From an uncultured Mycoplasmatota bacterium (GTDB lineage Bacteria > Bacillota_I > Bacilli_A > RF39 > UBA660): a DNA stretch of 12,314 bases. Under the pieces are notes generated by a model. The model saw only the letters and a program-made list of their open reading frames with translations. It did not search any database and had not been told where the DNA came from. Both the position numbers and the translations under genes were made by a program. Below, one piece after another: positions 6,233-12,314 of this stretch (position 1 is the first letter of the stretch; each line of letters starts with the position of its first letter). Where the stretch lies: NCBI GenBank assembly GCA_948472605.1, contig CAOKUH010000043.1, forward strand, positions 1 to 12,314, read 5' to 3'.

Positions 6233-6754
6233 ATGGATAAATTTATTCCTGATATATATCAAAAAAGTATTTATGATATTTCTTATGAAACTTTAAAAAA
6301 CAAAGGGATAAAATGTATCCTTTTTGATTTAGACAACACTATTGCCCCAATTAATGTTTTAACTCCCGAAAAAGAATTAAAAGATTTAGTGGCGGACATT
6401 GAACTATTAGGTTTAAAAGTTATTATTATGTCTAATGCCAATAAATCTAGAGTAAGACCATTCAAAGAAGGACTAAATGTTGATTCAAGTTATAATAGTC
6501 ACAAACCATTAAAAAAGAAATATAAAAAAATAATGGAAATATATAATTTTAAAGATAATGAAATAGCTTGTATAGGAGATCAATTACTAACAGATATATA
6601 TGGAGCAAATAAAATGGGTTTTTTAAGTATTTTAGTTAATCCAATAAGTGATAGAGATTTATTCATAACTAAAATAAATCGTATATTTGAAAGAAAAATA
6701 TTAAAAAAACTGGCGCATCAAGGCTTATTTAAACTAGGTGAATATTATGAATAG
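6233..6754 (+). CDS. yqeG: YqeG family HAD-IIIA phosphatase
   Basis: This 173-residue protein has the length and motif order of Bacillus YqeG. Motif I is ILFDLDNTIAP (nucleophile Asp32, Asp34). Motif II is the Ser in VIIMSNA. Motif III is the Lys in HKPLKKK. Motif IV is CIGDQLLTDIYGANKMG, with two metal-binding Asp. It has no inserted cap domain, as expected for subfamily IIIA. The family is related to yeast Gep4, a phosphatidylglycerophosphate phosphatase, so a role in phosphatidylglycerol synthesis is a reasonable but unproven expectation. Its 3' end overlaps the start of yqeH (TATGAATAG), the same pair order as in Bacillus, suggesting coupled translation. It is the first gene after an extended -10 promoter. 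Confidence 0.9.
   Translation: MDKFIPDIYQKSIYDISYETLKNKGIKCILFDLDNTIAPINVLTPEKELKDLVADIELLGLKVIIMSNANKSRVRPFKEGLNVDSSYNSHKPLKKKYKKIMEIYNFKDNEIACIGDQLLTDIYGANKMGFLSILVNPISDRDLFITKINRIFERKILKKLAHQGLFKLGEYYE
6736..6740 (+). promoter_or_regulatory. RBS AGGTG that sets the yqeH start at ATG 6747
   Basis: AGGTG sits 6 bases before ATG 6747. The longer reading from GTG 6738 would begin inside this ribosome site, so the ATG is preferred. The site lies within the end of yqeG. Confidence 0.7.
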
Positions 6755-7724
6755 ATGCCAAGGTTGTGGAATAATTTTACAAAATAATGATGTAAATAAA
6801 TTAGGTTATATTCCGAAAGAAAAAATAAATGAAACTTTATGTGAAAGATGCTTTAGACTAATACATTATAATGATTTAAAAATAGTAGAATTACCTGCCA
6901 TAGATATTTTAGAAAAAATAAATAAAAATGGCAAATATGTTTTTTTCTTAACTGATTTATTAAATATAAATAATGAAGTAATAAATACTTTTAAAAGCAT
7001 TAAAATACCTAAAACCTTAATTATCAGTAAAATAGATTATCTTCCTAAATATATAAAAAAAGATAAAATTAAAAGATGGCTACAAGAAGAATATGAAATA
7101 AAAGAAGAAATAACTTTTTTAAGTGCTCTTAAAAACTTTAATATCCAGACTCTTAAAAATACGTTAAATGCTAATAATTTAAAAAGTGCTTTTTTAGTAG
7201 GATATACAAATGTGGGAAAGAGTACTTTAGTAAATAAATTAAAAGAAAATAATTTAATAACTATGAGTGTAGTACCAAATACCACTTTAGATTTCATTAA
7301 AATAAATATTGATGATGAATATAATTTAATTGATTCTCCAGGACTAAACTATCAAAAAACAATTTATGAAGAAAGTAATCATAATATAATAAAAAAATTA
7401 AATCCTAAATCAGTTTTAAAACCTATAACATACCAATTAAAAAATAATACTAGCCTTGTAATTGAAGATATAATAAGAATTGAAAATAAAAGTCCAAAAT
7501 GTAATTTAACTATATATATGAGTAACTTATTAAATATAGTTAAAGTATATGAAAATAATAAATTATTAAAAGAATTAAATAATAAAGAATTAATTATGGA
7601 AAAAGATGAAGATATAGTTATTAAAGGTCTTGGCTTTATTAATGTAAAAAGTGATAGTAAGCTAAAAATTTATTTAAAAAATCAAGATTTAATAGAGATA
7701 AGGCAATCTTTTTTTGAAAGGTAG
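6747..7724 (+). CDS. yqeH: YqeH, circularly permuted GTPase for 30S ribosome assembly
   Basis: From ATG 6747 the protein has 325 residues, slightly shorter than Bacillus YqeH. It opens with a zinc-finger of two Cys pairs (RCQGCGIILQ and LCERCFRLIHY). The GTPase motifs then come in permuted order: G4 as ISKIDYLPK, G5 as SALKN, G1/P-loop as GYTNVGKST (from residue 152), a Thr-containing G2 (VPNTTLD), and G3 as DSPGL (from residue 196). This G4-G5-G1-G2-G3 order defines the YqeH/YlqF/YjeQ type of ribosome-assembly GTPases. In Bacillus, YqeH is needed for 30S subunit formation. The C-terminal ~110 residues are the family's RNA/ribosome-binding region. It overlaps yqeG and is followed 9 bases later by mutL, so it is almost certainly in the same transcript. 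Confidence 0.92.
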   Translation: MNRCQGCGIILQNNDVNKLGYIPKEKINETLCERCFRLIHYNDLKIVELPAIDILEKINKNGKYVFFLTDLLNINNEVINTFKSIKIPKTLIISKIDYLPKYIKKDKIKRWLQEEYEIKEEITFLSALKNFNIQTLKNTLNANNLKSAFLVGYTNVGKSTLVNKLKENNLITMSVVPNTTLDFIKINIDDEYNLIDSPGLNYQKTIYEESNHNIIKKLNPKSVLKPITYQLKNNTSLVIEDIIRIENKSPKCNLTIYMSNLLNIVKVYENNKLLKELNNKELIMEKDEDIVIKGLGFINVKSDSKLKIYLKNQDLIEIRQSFFER

Positions 7725-7733
7725 TAGAAGTAT

Positions 7734-9482
7734 ATGAGTAAAATTAAAGTAATGAGTGAAAATTTAGCTAATAAAATAGCGGCAGGAGAAGTAGTAGAAA
7801 AAATAAGTAGTGTTGTAAAAGAACTATGTGAAAATAGTTTAGATGCCCATGCTAAAAATATAAATGTTTCTTTAATTGATGGAGGCTTAAAAAGTATAAG
7901 TGTTTTAGATGATGGAGATGGAATGGATAGGGAAGATGCTAAACTTGCCTTTTCTCGTCATGCTACAAGTAAATTAATTCGTGATGATGATTTATTTTTC
8001 ATCGATACATTAGGATTTAGAGGAGAAGCATTACCATCAATTGCTAGCGTAAGTAGTATTACTTTAAAAACATGTAGTAAAGAAATAGGGTCGTTAATAA
8101 AGATTAAAGGTGGTAAACTTCTTACAGAAGAAGATGCTGATGCTTTAAAGGGAACAAGTATAACTGTAACTGATTTATTTTATAATACTCCAGCAAGACT
8201 TAAATATTTAAAAAGTGAAGCTTCTGAGCTTGCTAGTTGTGTAACTTTAATTGAACGACTTGCCTTGTCTTTTCCAAGTGTTTCATTTACTCTTAGTAAT
8301 AATGAAAAAGTACTCATCAAAACTACAGGTAGTGATAATTTACATAAATGTATTCACGAAATATATGGTTTAAATGTCTCTAGTAAAATGATTTCAATAA
8401 AAGCTAGTAATGATGATTTTGATATAATTGGTTATATTTGCAAACCAGAAATTTTAAAATCAAATAAAAATCATTTTATTACTATGGTAAATGATCGTGT
8501 CATAAAAAATTATGATGTCAATCGTGCTATAAATGATGCCTACTATACATATAAACCAGATACTAAATTTCCTATCGTTGTTTTAAAAATAAATACAGAT
8601 CCAACTCTAATAGACGTTAACATTCATCCTACAAAACAAGATATCAAATTATCAAAAGTAAACGATTTATATGATTTAATTTATAAAACTATTAAAGATG
8701 CTTTATATCAAAGTTTATTAATTCCTGATGCAATAAAAAAGCCTTTATATAACGAAATAAAAGATGACTATGTCGAACAATTTATAAAAGAAGAAAATAC
8801 CAAAAATGATGAATATAAAGAAAGTAATCAAGTTACATTTGATTTATCTTATGAAGAGGAAAAAGAAACTCCAATTATTGTAAATGAAGAATTGAAAAAT
8901 TTAATTTTATATCCTGTTGGAGTAGCTTTAGGAACTTATATAATAGCGCAAAATGAAGAGGGAGTATACTTGATTGATCAACATGCTGCACAAGAACGAG
9001 TTAATTATGAAAAATATTTAGAGGCTTTAAAAAGGGAAGAAATTACAACTATTGGTTTATTACTACCCATAACTATTGAATTATCTAGTAGTGAATTTTT
9101 AATTGTTAAAAATAACCTTGATGTTTTATTAAATCTAGGATTTAAGATAGAGGAATTTGGAGTTAACACTTTTGTTTTTAAAGAACATCCTACTTGGTTA
9201 AAACAAGGTTATGAAGAGGAATCAATCCATAAAATAATTGATATTTTAATATCTAATAATGGTAAATTTGATAGAGTAAAATTTAACGAACATATAGCTA
9301 TAACACTTGCTTGTAAAATGAGTATAAAAGCTAATATGCATATTAGTAATGAAGCTGTAGAAGAGTTACTAAAAGAATTAGTCTTATGCGATAATCCCTA
9401 TAATTGTCCTCATGGCAGACCAACAATAATTAAATTTTCAATATATGATTTAGAAAGAATGTTTAAAAGAGTAATGAATTAA
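7734..9482 (+). CDS. mutL: DNA mismatch repair protein MutL (endonuclease type)
   Basis: The N-terminal GHKL ATPase domain is complete: LANKIAAGEVVE, KELCENSLDA (catalytic Glu30, Mg-binding Asn34), DDGDGMD, and LGFRGEALPSIASVS. The transducer domain carries VNDRVIKNYDV and IDVNIHPTKQDIK. After an acidic linker (~345-380) comes the dimerisation domain with DQHAAQERVNYE (Asp415 on), the DQHAx2Ex4E metal site of nicking MutL proteins, plus ACKMSIKA and CPHGRPT (Cys558 on). It is therefore predicted to nick DNA itself, as in organisms without MutH. Its 582 residues are normal for Bacillota. The usual VERP before the SVVKEL helix reads VEKI. GAAAGG lies 12 bases upstream of the ATG, a somewhat long spacing. 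mutS, its common neighbour, is not in the window. Confidence 0.95.
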   Translation: MSKIKVMSENLANKIAAGEVVEKISSVVKELCENSLDAHAKNINVSLIDGGLKSISVLDDGDGMDREDAKLAFSRHATSKLIRDDDLFFIDTLGFRGEALPSIASVSSITLKTCSKEIGSLIKIKGGKLLTEEDADALKGTSITVTDLFYNTPARLKYLKSEASELASCVTLIERLALSFPSVSFTLSNNEKVLIKTTGSDNLHKCIHEIYGLNVSSKMISIKASNDDFDIIGYICKPEILKSNKNHFITMVNDRVIKNYDVNRAINDAYYTYKPDTKFPIVVLKINTDPTLIDVNIHPTKQDIKLSKVNDLYDLIYKTIKDALYQSLLIPDAIKKPLYNEIKDDYVEQFIKEENTKNDEYKESNQVTFDLSYEEEKETPIIVNEELKNLILYPVGVALGTYIIAQNEEGVYLIDQHAAQERVNYEKYLEALKREEITTIGLLLPITIELSSSEFLIVKNNLDVLLNLGFKIEEFGVNTFVFKEHPTWLKQGYEEESIHKIIDILISNNGKFDRVKFNEHIAITLACKMSIKANMHISNEAVEELLKELVLCDNPYNCPHGRPTIIKFSIYDLERMFKRVMN

Positions 9483-9508
9483 TATAAAAGGTAGTGAAAA
9501 AATAAAGA

Positions 9509-10558
9509 ATGACAAATCTATTTAGTTACGTTTTAAAATATGGTGATAAGACTTTTAAAGAGAAAAAATTTAATGATATTGATAATTTAGTATTTTCAGC
9601 TATTTCTTATTTAAACTTTACCAATACAAATATTAATAATAGGAAAAAAACACTAGAAGAGATAGGAAATGAATATTTAAACAGAAATACTTATCGTAAA
9701 GTCAAAAAATTAGGAATTGCCCAAAAAGAAGCCTACAAATTATTAAAAATAATTATAGAAAAAACAAGATATAAAAACGTTTTATTATCTAATTATATTT
9801 ATAAAACTAATAAAGATATGCAATTTAGTGCAATAACTTTTAAAATATCTCCTATCTTAAAATATATTTGTTTTGAAGGAACAGACGAACTTGTTAGTGG
9901 TTGGAAAGAAGATGGAAAACTCGCGTGTTTTTTTCCAATACCATCTCAAGTTGAAGCAATAAAATACGTCAATAAATATGTAAAATTATGGGGTAAAAAA
10001 GTTATTATTGGAGGTCATTCAAAAGGAGGAAACTTAGCTTTAGTTTCGGGAATGTTTATGAAAAACTACAAGAAATTTAAAGTTAAAAAAATTTATAATA
10101 ATGATGGTCCTGGTTTACGAGATAAAGAGTTTGCTTCTAAAGAATATAAAAATATAAAAAAGAAATATATTCATTTTGTTCCTGAATATAGTATAGTTGG
10201 AATATTATTACATCATGATTGTTATAATACAATAAAATCAAATAAGAAAAATATATTTAGTCATTCTATGACTTCTTGGTTAATTAAAGAAGATAAATTA
10301 ATTCCCAGTGAATTATCAAATAAAAGTAAACGATTAGAAAAAAATTTAAACTCTTGGCTTTTAAAATATAATGATGAAGACAAAACTAATATGATAAATG
10401 CTTTATTTAAAATATTAGAAGATGCTGATATAGACTCATTAATTAACGTTTTAGAAATTCATAATATTATTAAAATTATTCGTAACATAAAAAATATTGA
10501 TTTAAGAGCTAAGGAAATATTAATTGATTTTTTTAAAAGTATCAAAAATAAAGTTTAA
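9509..10558 (+). CDS. DUF2974 (Mbeg1-like) alpha/beta hydrolase
   Basis: This 349-residue protein opens with NLFSYVLKYGDKTFKEKKFN and DNLVFSAISYLNF, the N-terminal signature I associate with DUF2974 lipase-like proteins. ICFEGTDELVSGWKEDG is followed by IGGHSKGGNLA, the nucleophile elbow GxSxG with Ser171. NNDGPGL follows the next strand. FVPEYSIVGILLHHD and FSHSMTSWL probably supply the acid and the His of the triad. No signal peptide was seen, so it is likely cytoplasmic; the substrate is unknown. Related lipase folds act on esters, but nothing here fixes the specificity. It begins 26 bases after mutL. The only AAAGG (9487-9491) is 17 bases from the ATG, so initiation may be weak. A weak terminator follows it. 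Confidence 0.8.
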   Translation: MTNLFSYVLKYGDKTFKEKKFNDIDNLVFSAISYLNFTNTNINNRKKTLEEIGNEYLNRNTYRKVKKLGIAQKEAYKLLKIIIEKTRYKNVLLSNYIYKTNKDMQFSAITFKISPILKYICFEGTDELVSGWKEDGKLACFFPIPSQVEAIKYVNKYVKLWGKKVIIGGHSKGGNLALVSGMFMKNYKKFKVKKIYNNDGPGLRDKEFASKEYKNIKKKYIHFVPEYSIVGILLHHDCYNTIKSNKKNIFSHSMTSWLIKEDKLIPSELSNKSKRLEKNLNSWLLKYNDEDKTNMINALFKILEDADIDSLINVLEIHNIIKIIRNIKNIDLRAKEILIDFFKSIKNKV

Positions 10559-10572
10559 AAAACTTATTTTTT
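10547..10572 (+). terminator. Weak intrinsic terminator after the DUF2974 gene
   Basis: AATAAAGTTT (10547-10556) can pair with AAACTTATT (10560-10568) with one bulged A and a three-base loop, running into six T (10567-10572). The stem is almost pure A/T, so the termination would be leaky. It overlaps the end of the gene and abuts the next promoter. Confidence 0.4.
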
Positions 10573-10580
10573 GTTATACT
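10572..10580 (+). promoter_or_regulatory. Extended -10 promoter of the deacetylase gene
   Basis: TGTTATACT (10572-10580) has the same TGnTATACT form as the yqeG promoter. No -35 was recognised. Transcription would begin near 10586-10588, next to the GTG at 10589 and about 10 bases before the ATG at 10598, leaving almost no leader. Confidence 0.5.
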
Positions 10581-10597
10581 AGATAGTAGTGATAAAT

Positions 10598-11779
10598 ATG
10601 AAAGAAGTAAATATTAAAATAATTTTAGCAGCAATAATTACAATGGTGATTCCGTTGTTAATTTTTGAAAGTAATAAAAATAATAATTTATTAGATGTTT
10701 TTAATGAAAGTAAATTAGCTGAACAAACTATAAATGATTTAATAGTTTTAAATGAAGATAAAGAATTAGTTGCTAATAAAACTTATGATAAAAAATTTAT
10801 TTATCTGGCTTTTAAAAAAGCTGATGAATTAACTAGTTATATTATAGATTCTAAAACAGGAGAAGAAAAAGAGTTTTATAATTATATTAAGGATGATAAA
10901 AAAGAAGAATTTAATAAAAAAATAAATGAACTTTTATATTTGAAATATCCTAATTTTATTGCAGATGTTCTAAAAAATAGTTCTAAGAGAACTTATGAAA
11001 TTAAAGATAATGAAATGATTATTTATTTTAGTAGTGAAGGTATTGTCCCTAAAGTAGAAGATGATTTATTTTTAAAAGTTAATTATAACGAAATAAAAGA
11101 TTATTTAGATTTTAAAGTAACATTAGATAGTGATTATGAACTTGAAAATGGATATAATTTTGATAAAAATAAAAAAACGATAGCTTTTTCTTTTGATGAT
11201 GGTCCAAATGGTTCTAGAACTAATAAAATAGTGTCTTTACTTAAAGAAAACAAAGCTCATGCAACATTTTTTATGGTTGGTAATAAAATGGAGGCAGGAA
11301 AAGAAACAATTTTAAATGTTTTAAATAATGGTAATGAAATTGGAAGTCATTCTTATGATCATAAAAATATGAAAAGAGCAAAATTAGAAGATATTATAAG
11401 TGGAGAGGCTAAAACTAATGATATTTATAAAGGTATAACTGGTAAAGATTTAAATTTATTAAGACCGCCTTATGGTAATATAACTAAAGAAATAAAAGAA
11501 GCTTTAAATATGACTTTTATAAATTGGAATTTAGATACTGAAGATTGGTTGCATCGTAATAAAAAACATATTGTTGATTATGTAATGGAAAATGCAAGTG
11601 ATGGAGATATTATCTTAATGCACGATTCATATGATACAACTGTTGATGCTGTAGAAGAATTATTGCCACTTTTATATGCTAATGGATTTCAAGTTGTAAG
11701 TATTAGTGAACTTGCGAATTTAAAGGGCATAAATTTAGAGACACATACTCTATATCATAATTTAAAAGAAGTTCAGTAA
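10598..11779 (+). CDS. Membrane-anchored polysaccharide deacetylase (NodB/CE4, PdaC-like)
   Basis: The N-terminus has one hydrophobic helix (IILAAIITMVIPLLIF), probably a membrane anchor, then an extracytoplasmic region of about 160 residues of the DUF3298/PdaC-like kind. The NodB domain follows with all five CE4 motifs: FSFDDGPNG (catalytic Asp and metal Asp), HSYDH (two metal His), RPPYGN, DTEDW and LMHD (catalytic His). Counted from the GTG at 10589, these begin near residues 201, 254, 292, 316 and 344. CE4 enzymes remove N-acetyl groups from GlcNAc or MurNAc. The context suggests peptidoglycan, as in Bacillus PdaC or Clostridium homologues, affecting lysozyme resistance or wall maturation. 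The start is uncertain: ATG 10598 or GTG 10589, neither with a good ribosome site. Its last 18 bases overlap the convergent small membrane gene. Confidence 0.88.
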   Translation: MKEVNIKIILAAIITMVIPLLIFESNKNNNLLDVFNESKLAEQTINDLIVLNEDKELVANKTYDKKFIYLAFKKADELTSYIIDSKTGEEKEFYNYIKDDKKEEFNKKINELLYLKYPNFIADVLKNSSKRTYEIKDNEMIIYFSSEGIVPKVEDDLFLKVNYNEIKDYLDFKVTLDSDYELENGYNFDKNKKTIAFSFDDGPNGSRTNKIVSLLKENKAHATFFMVGNKMEAGKETILNVLNNGNEIGSHSYDHKNMKRAKLEDIISGEAKTNDIYKGITGKDLNLLRPPYGNITKEIKEALNMTFINWNLDTEDWLHRNKKHIVDYVMENASDGDIILMHDSYDTTVDAVEELLPLLYANGFQVVSISELANLKGINLETHTLYHNLKEVQ

Positions 11780-12151
11780 AAAATCATCTTCATCATCTCC
11801 AATAAAACTTATAATTAATGATATTGCACCTCCTATTAAAAATAGAATAGATGCAATAAAACCAGCATTAGCTAGTAAAACTTGTTTATCACTAGCTTCT
11901 GGACTTAGGTTTTTTAAGTGTTTATAATTAATATAAGCAAAGTATATGTATATGATGAAAGTAACTATAAATATTTCAGAGTTAATGGTTCTAAAAATGC
12001 TTTCATCTTTTTTATTATGGGTTTTTAAATAATCTTTTTCAAAATGATTTGAAATAATGGCAAAGACAGCTAAAAAAATATATATAATCCATATATAGTC
12101 TTCAATTCTAACTTCATTTAATGTTTCACTATCAATACTATTATTTCCCAT
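11762..12151 (-). CDS. Small three-helix membrane protein of unknown function
   Basis: The 129 residues start with a polar, acidic head (MGNNSIDSETLNEVRIEDY). Three hydrophobic segments follow: ~19-35 (YIWIIYIFLAVFAII), ~58-74 (EIFIVTFIIYIYFAYI) and ~93-115 (AGFIASILFLIGGAISLIIS). A charged loop (HFEKDYLKTHNKKDES) separates the first two. The C-terminus is an acidic tail (GDDEDDFLLNFF). I recognise no family or function. Composition, hydrophobic periodicity and length support real coding. No Shine-Dalgarno site precedes the ATG; the upstream strand reads only A/T-rich sequence with a CATACAAAT motif. Its end overlaps the 3' end of the deacetylase gene by 18 bases in convergent orientation. 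Confidence 0.7.
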   Translation of the reverse strand: MGNNSIDSETLNEVRIEDYIWIIYIFLAVFAIISNHFEKDYLKTHNKKDESIFRTINSEIFIVTFIIYIYFAYINYKHLKNLSPEASDKQVLLANAGFIASILFLIGGAISLIISFIGDDEDDFLLNFF

Positions 12152-12233
12152 ATTAATTTGTATGCAATTTGTTCTATAAATAACATTTTTTTAATTAAAA
12201 TAGCTTTTATTTTAAATTTCTAATATAAAGCTT

Positions 12234-12262
12234 TATATGCATTGCGTTTTGCAATATATGTA
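12234..12262. repeat. Imperfect inverted repeat in the right-edge intergenic sequence
   Basis: ATTGC (12241-12245) and GCAAT (12251-12255) pair around GTTTT, with an imperfect extension (TATATG against ATATGTA) to about 12 positions. No T-tract follows. It could be a small hairpin or operator. Nothing else was seen between 12152 and the window end. Confidence 0.3.
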
Positions 12263-12314
12263 TGATCTCAACTTAAACACTTTTAAGAAAGTAAAATCTT
12301 CCTAAGCCTTTGTT

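Noticed and set aside
6738..6746. GTG 6738 as the yqeH start
   Set aside because: It would place the start codon inside the AGGTG ribosome site; ATG 6747 has correct spacing and begins right before the zinc-finger.
6283..7297. Antisense open frames within yqeG (6283-6465) and yqeH (7037-7297)
   Set aside because: Both lie opposite well-identified conserved domains and have no start signals of their own.
815..12314. A template repeat matching the 669-811 cassette elsewhere in the window
   Set aside because: No other GC-rich stretch of this kind occurs. The mildly GC-richer 1650-1780 block shares no recognisable words with it.
1..12314. tRNA, rRNA, CRISPR arrays, insertion sequences
   Set aside because: No cloverleaf or rRNA-like conserved blocks, no regularly spaced repeats, no transposase and no terminal repeats were recognised by eye.

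Overview
The window is strongly AT-rich, with long A/T runs, TAA/TAG stops only, and dense coding. It looks like a low-GC Bacillota chromosome. A sporulation sigma factor of the SigK type, the YqeG-YqeH pair and an endonuclease-type MutL all fit Bacilli or Clostridia. The truncated surface protein at the left edge resembles pilin/FGE-like proteins I associate with uncultured gut Bacillota. Genus cannot be told from this sequence. The code is the standard one: all 26 Trp codons I counted are TGG.

Layout. (1) Positions 1-814, + strand: 3' part of a surface protein with a formylglycine-generating-enzyme/C-type-lectin-like (FGE/CLec) domain. Its last ~140 bases switch abruptly from A-rich coding DNA to about 54% G+C with only 11% adenine. 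That is what the variable region of a diversity-generating retroelement (DGR) target looks like. No template repeat or reverse transcriptase lies in the window. (2) Positions 831-1526, - strand: sigK, uninterrupted and with a pro-sequence. (3) Positions 1527-1864: non-coding, with a perfect 13-bp inverted repeat just before the next gene. (4) Positions 1865-2614: HAD hydrolase with a TTG start. (5) Positions 2634-6169: two-gene operon with its own promoter and terminator. It encodes a von Willebrand A (vWA) protein, broken here by a one-base frameshift exactly at the start of the metal-binding strand, followed by an 830-residue J-domain protein. (6) Positions 6203-10572: tightly packed run of yqeG, yqeH, mutL and a DUF2974-type alpha/beta hydrolase. 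(7) Positions 10572-11779: membrane-anchored polysaccharide deacetylase with an almost leaderless promoter. (8) Positions 11762-12151, - strand: small three-helix membrane protein whose 3' end overlaps the deacetylase. (9) Positions 12152-12314: no gene seen.

How the parts relate. YqeH (30S ribosome assembly GTPase), YqeG (HAD phosphatase) and MutL (mismatch repair) are housekeeping genes, probably cotranscribed. sigK and a peptidoglycan-type deacetylase fit an endospore-forming, cell-wall-bearing bacterium rather than a wall-less mollicute. The two parts that deserve most attention are the putative DGR variable cassette at 669-811 and the vWA/J-domain pair, which may be a metal-dependent scaffold working with a dedicated Hsp70 co-chaperone.
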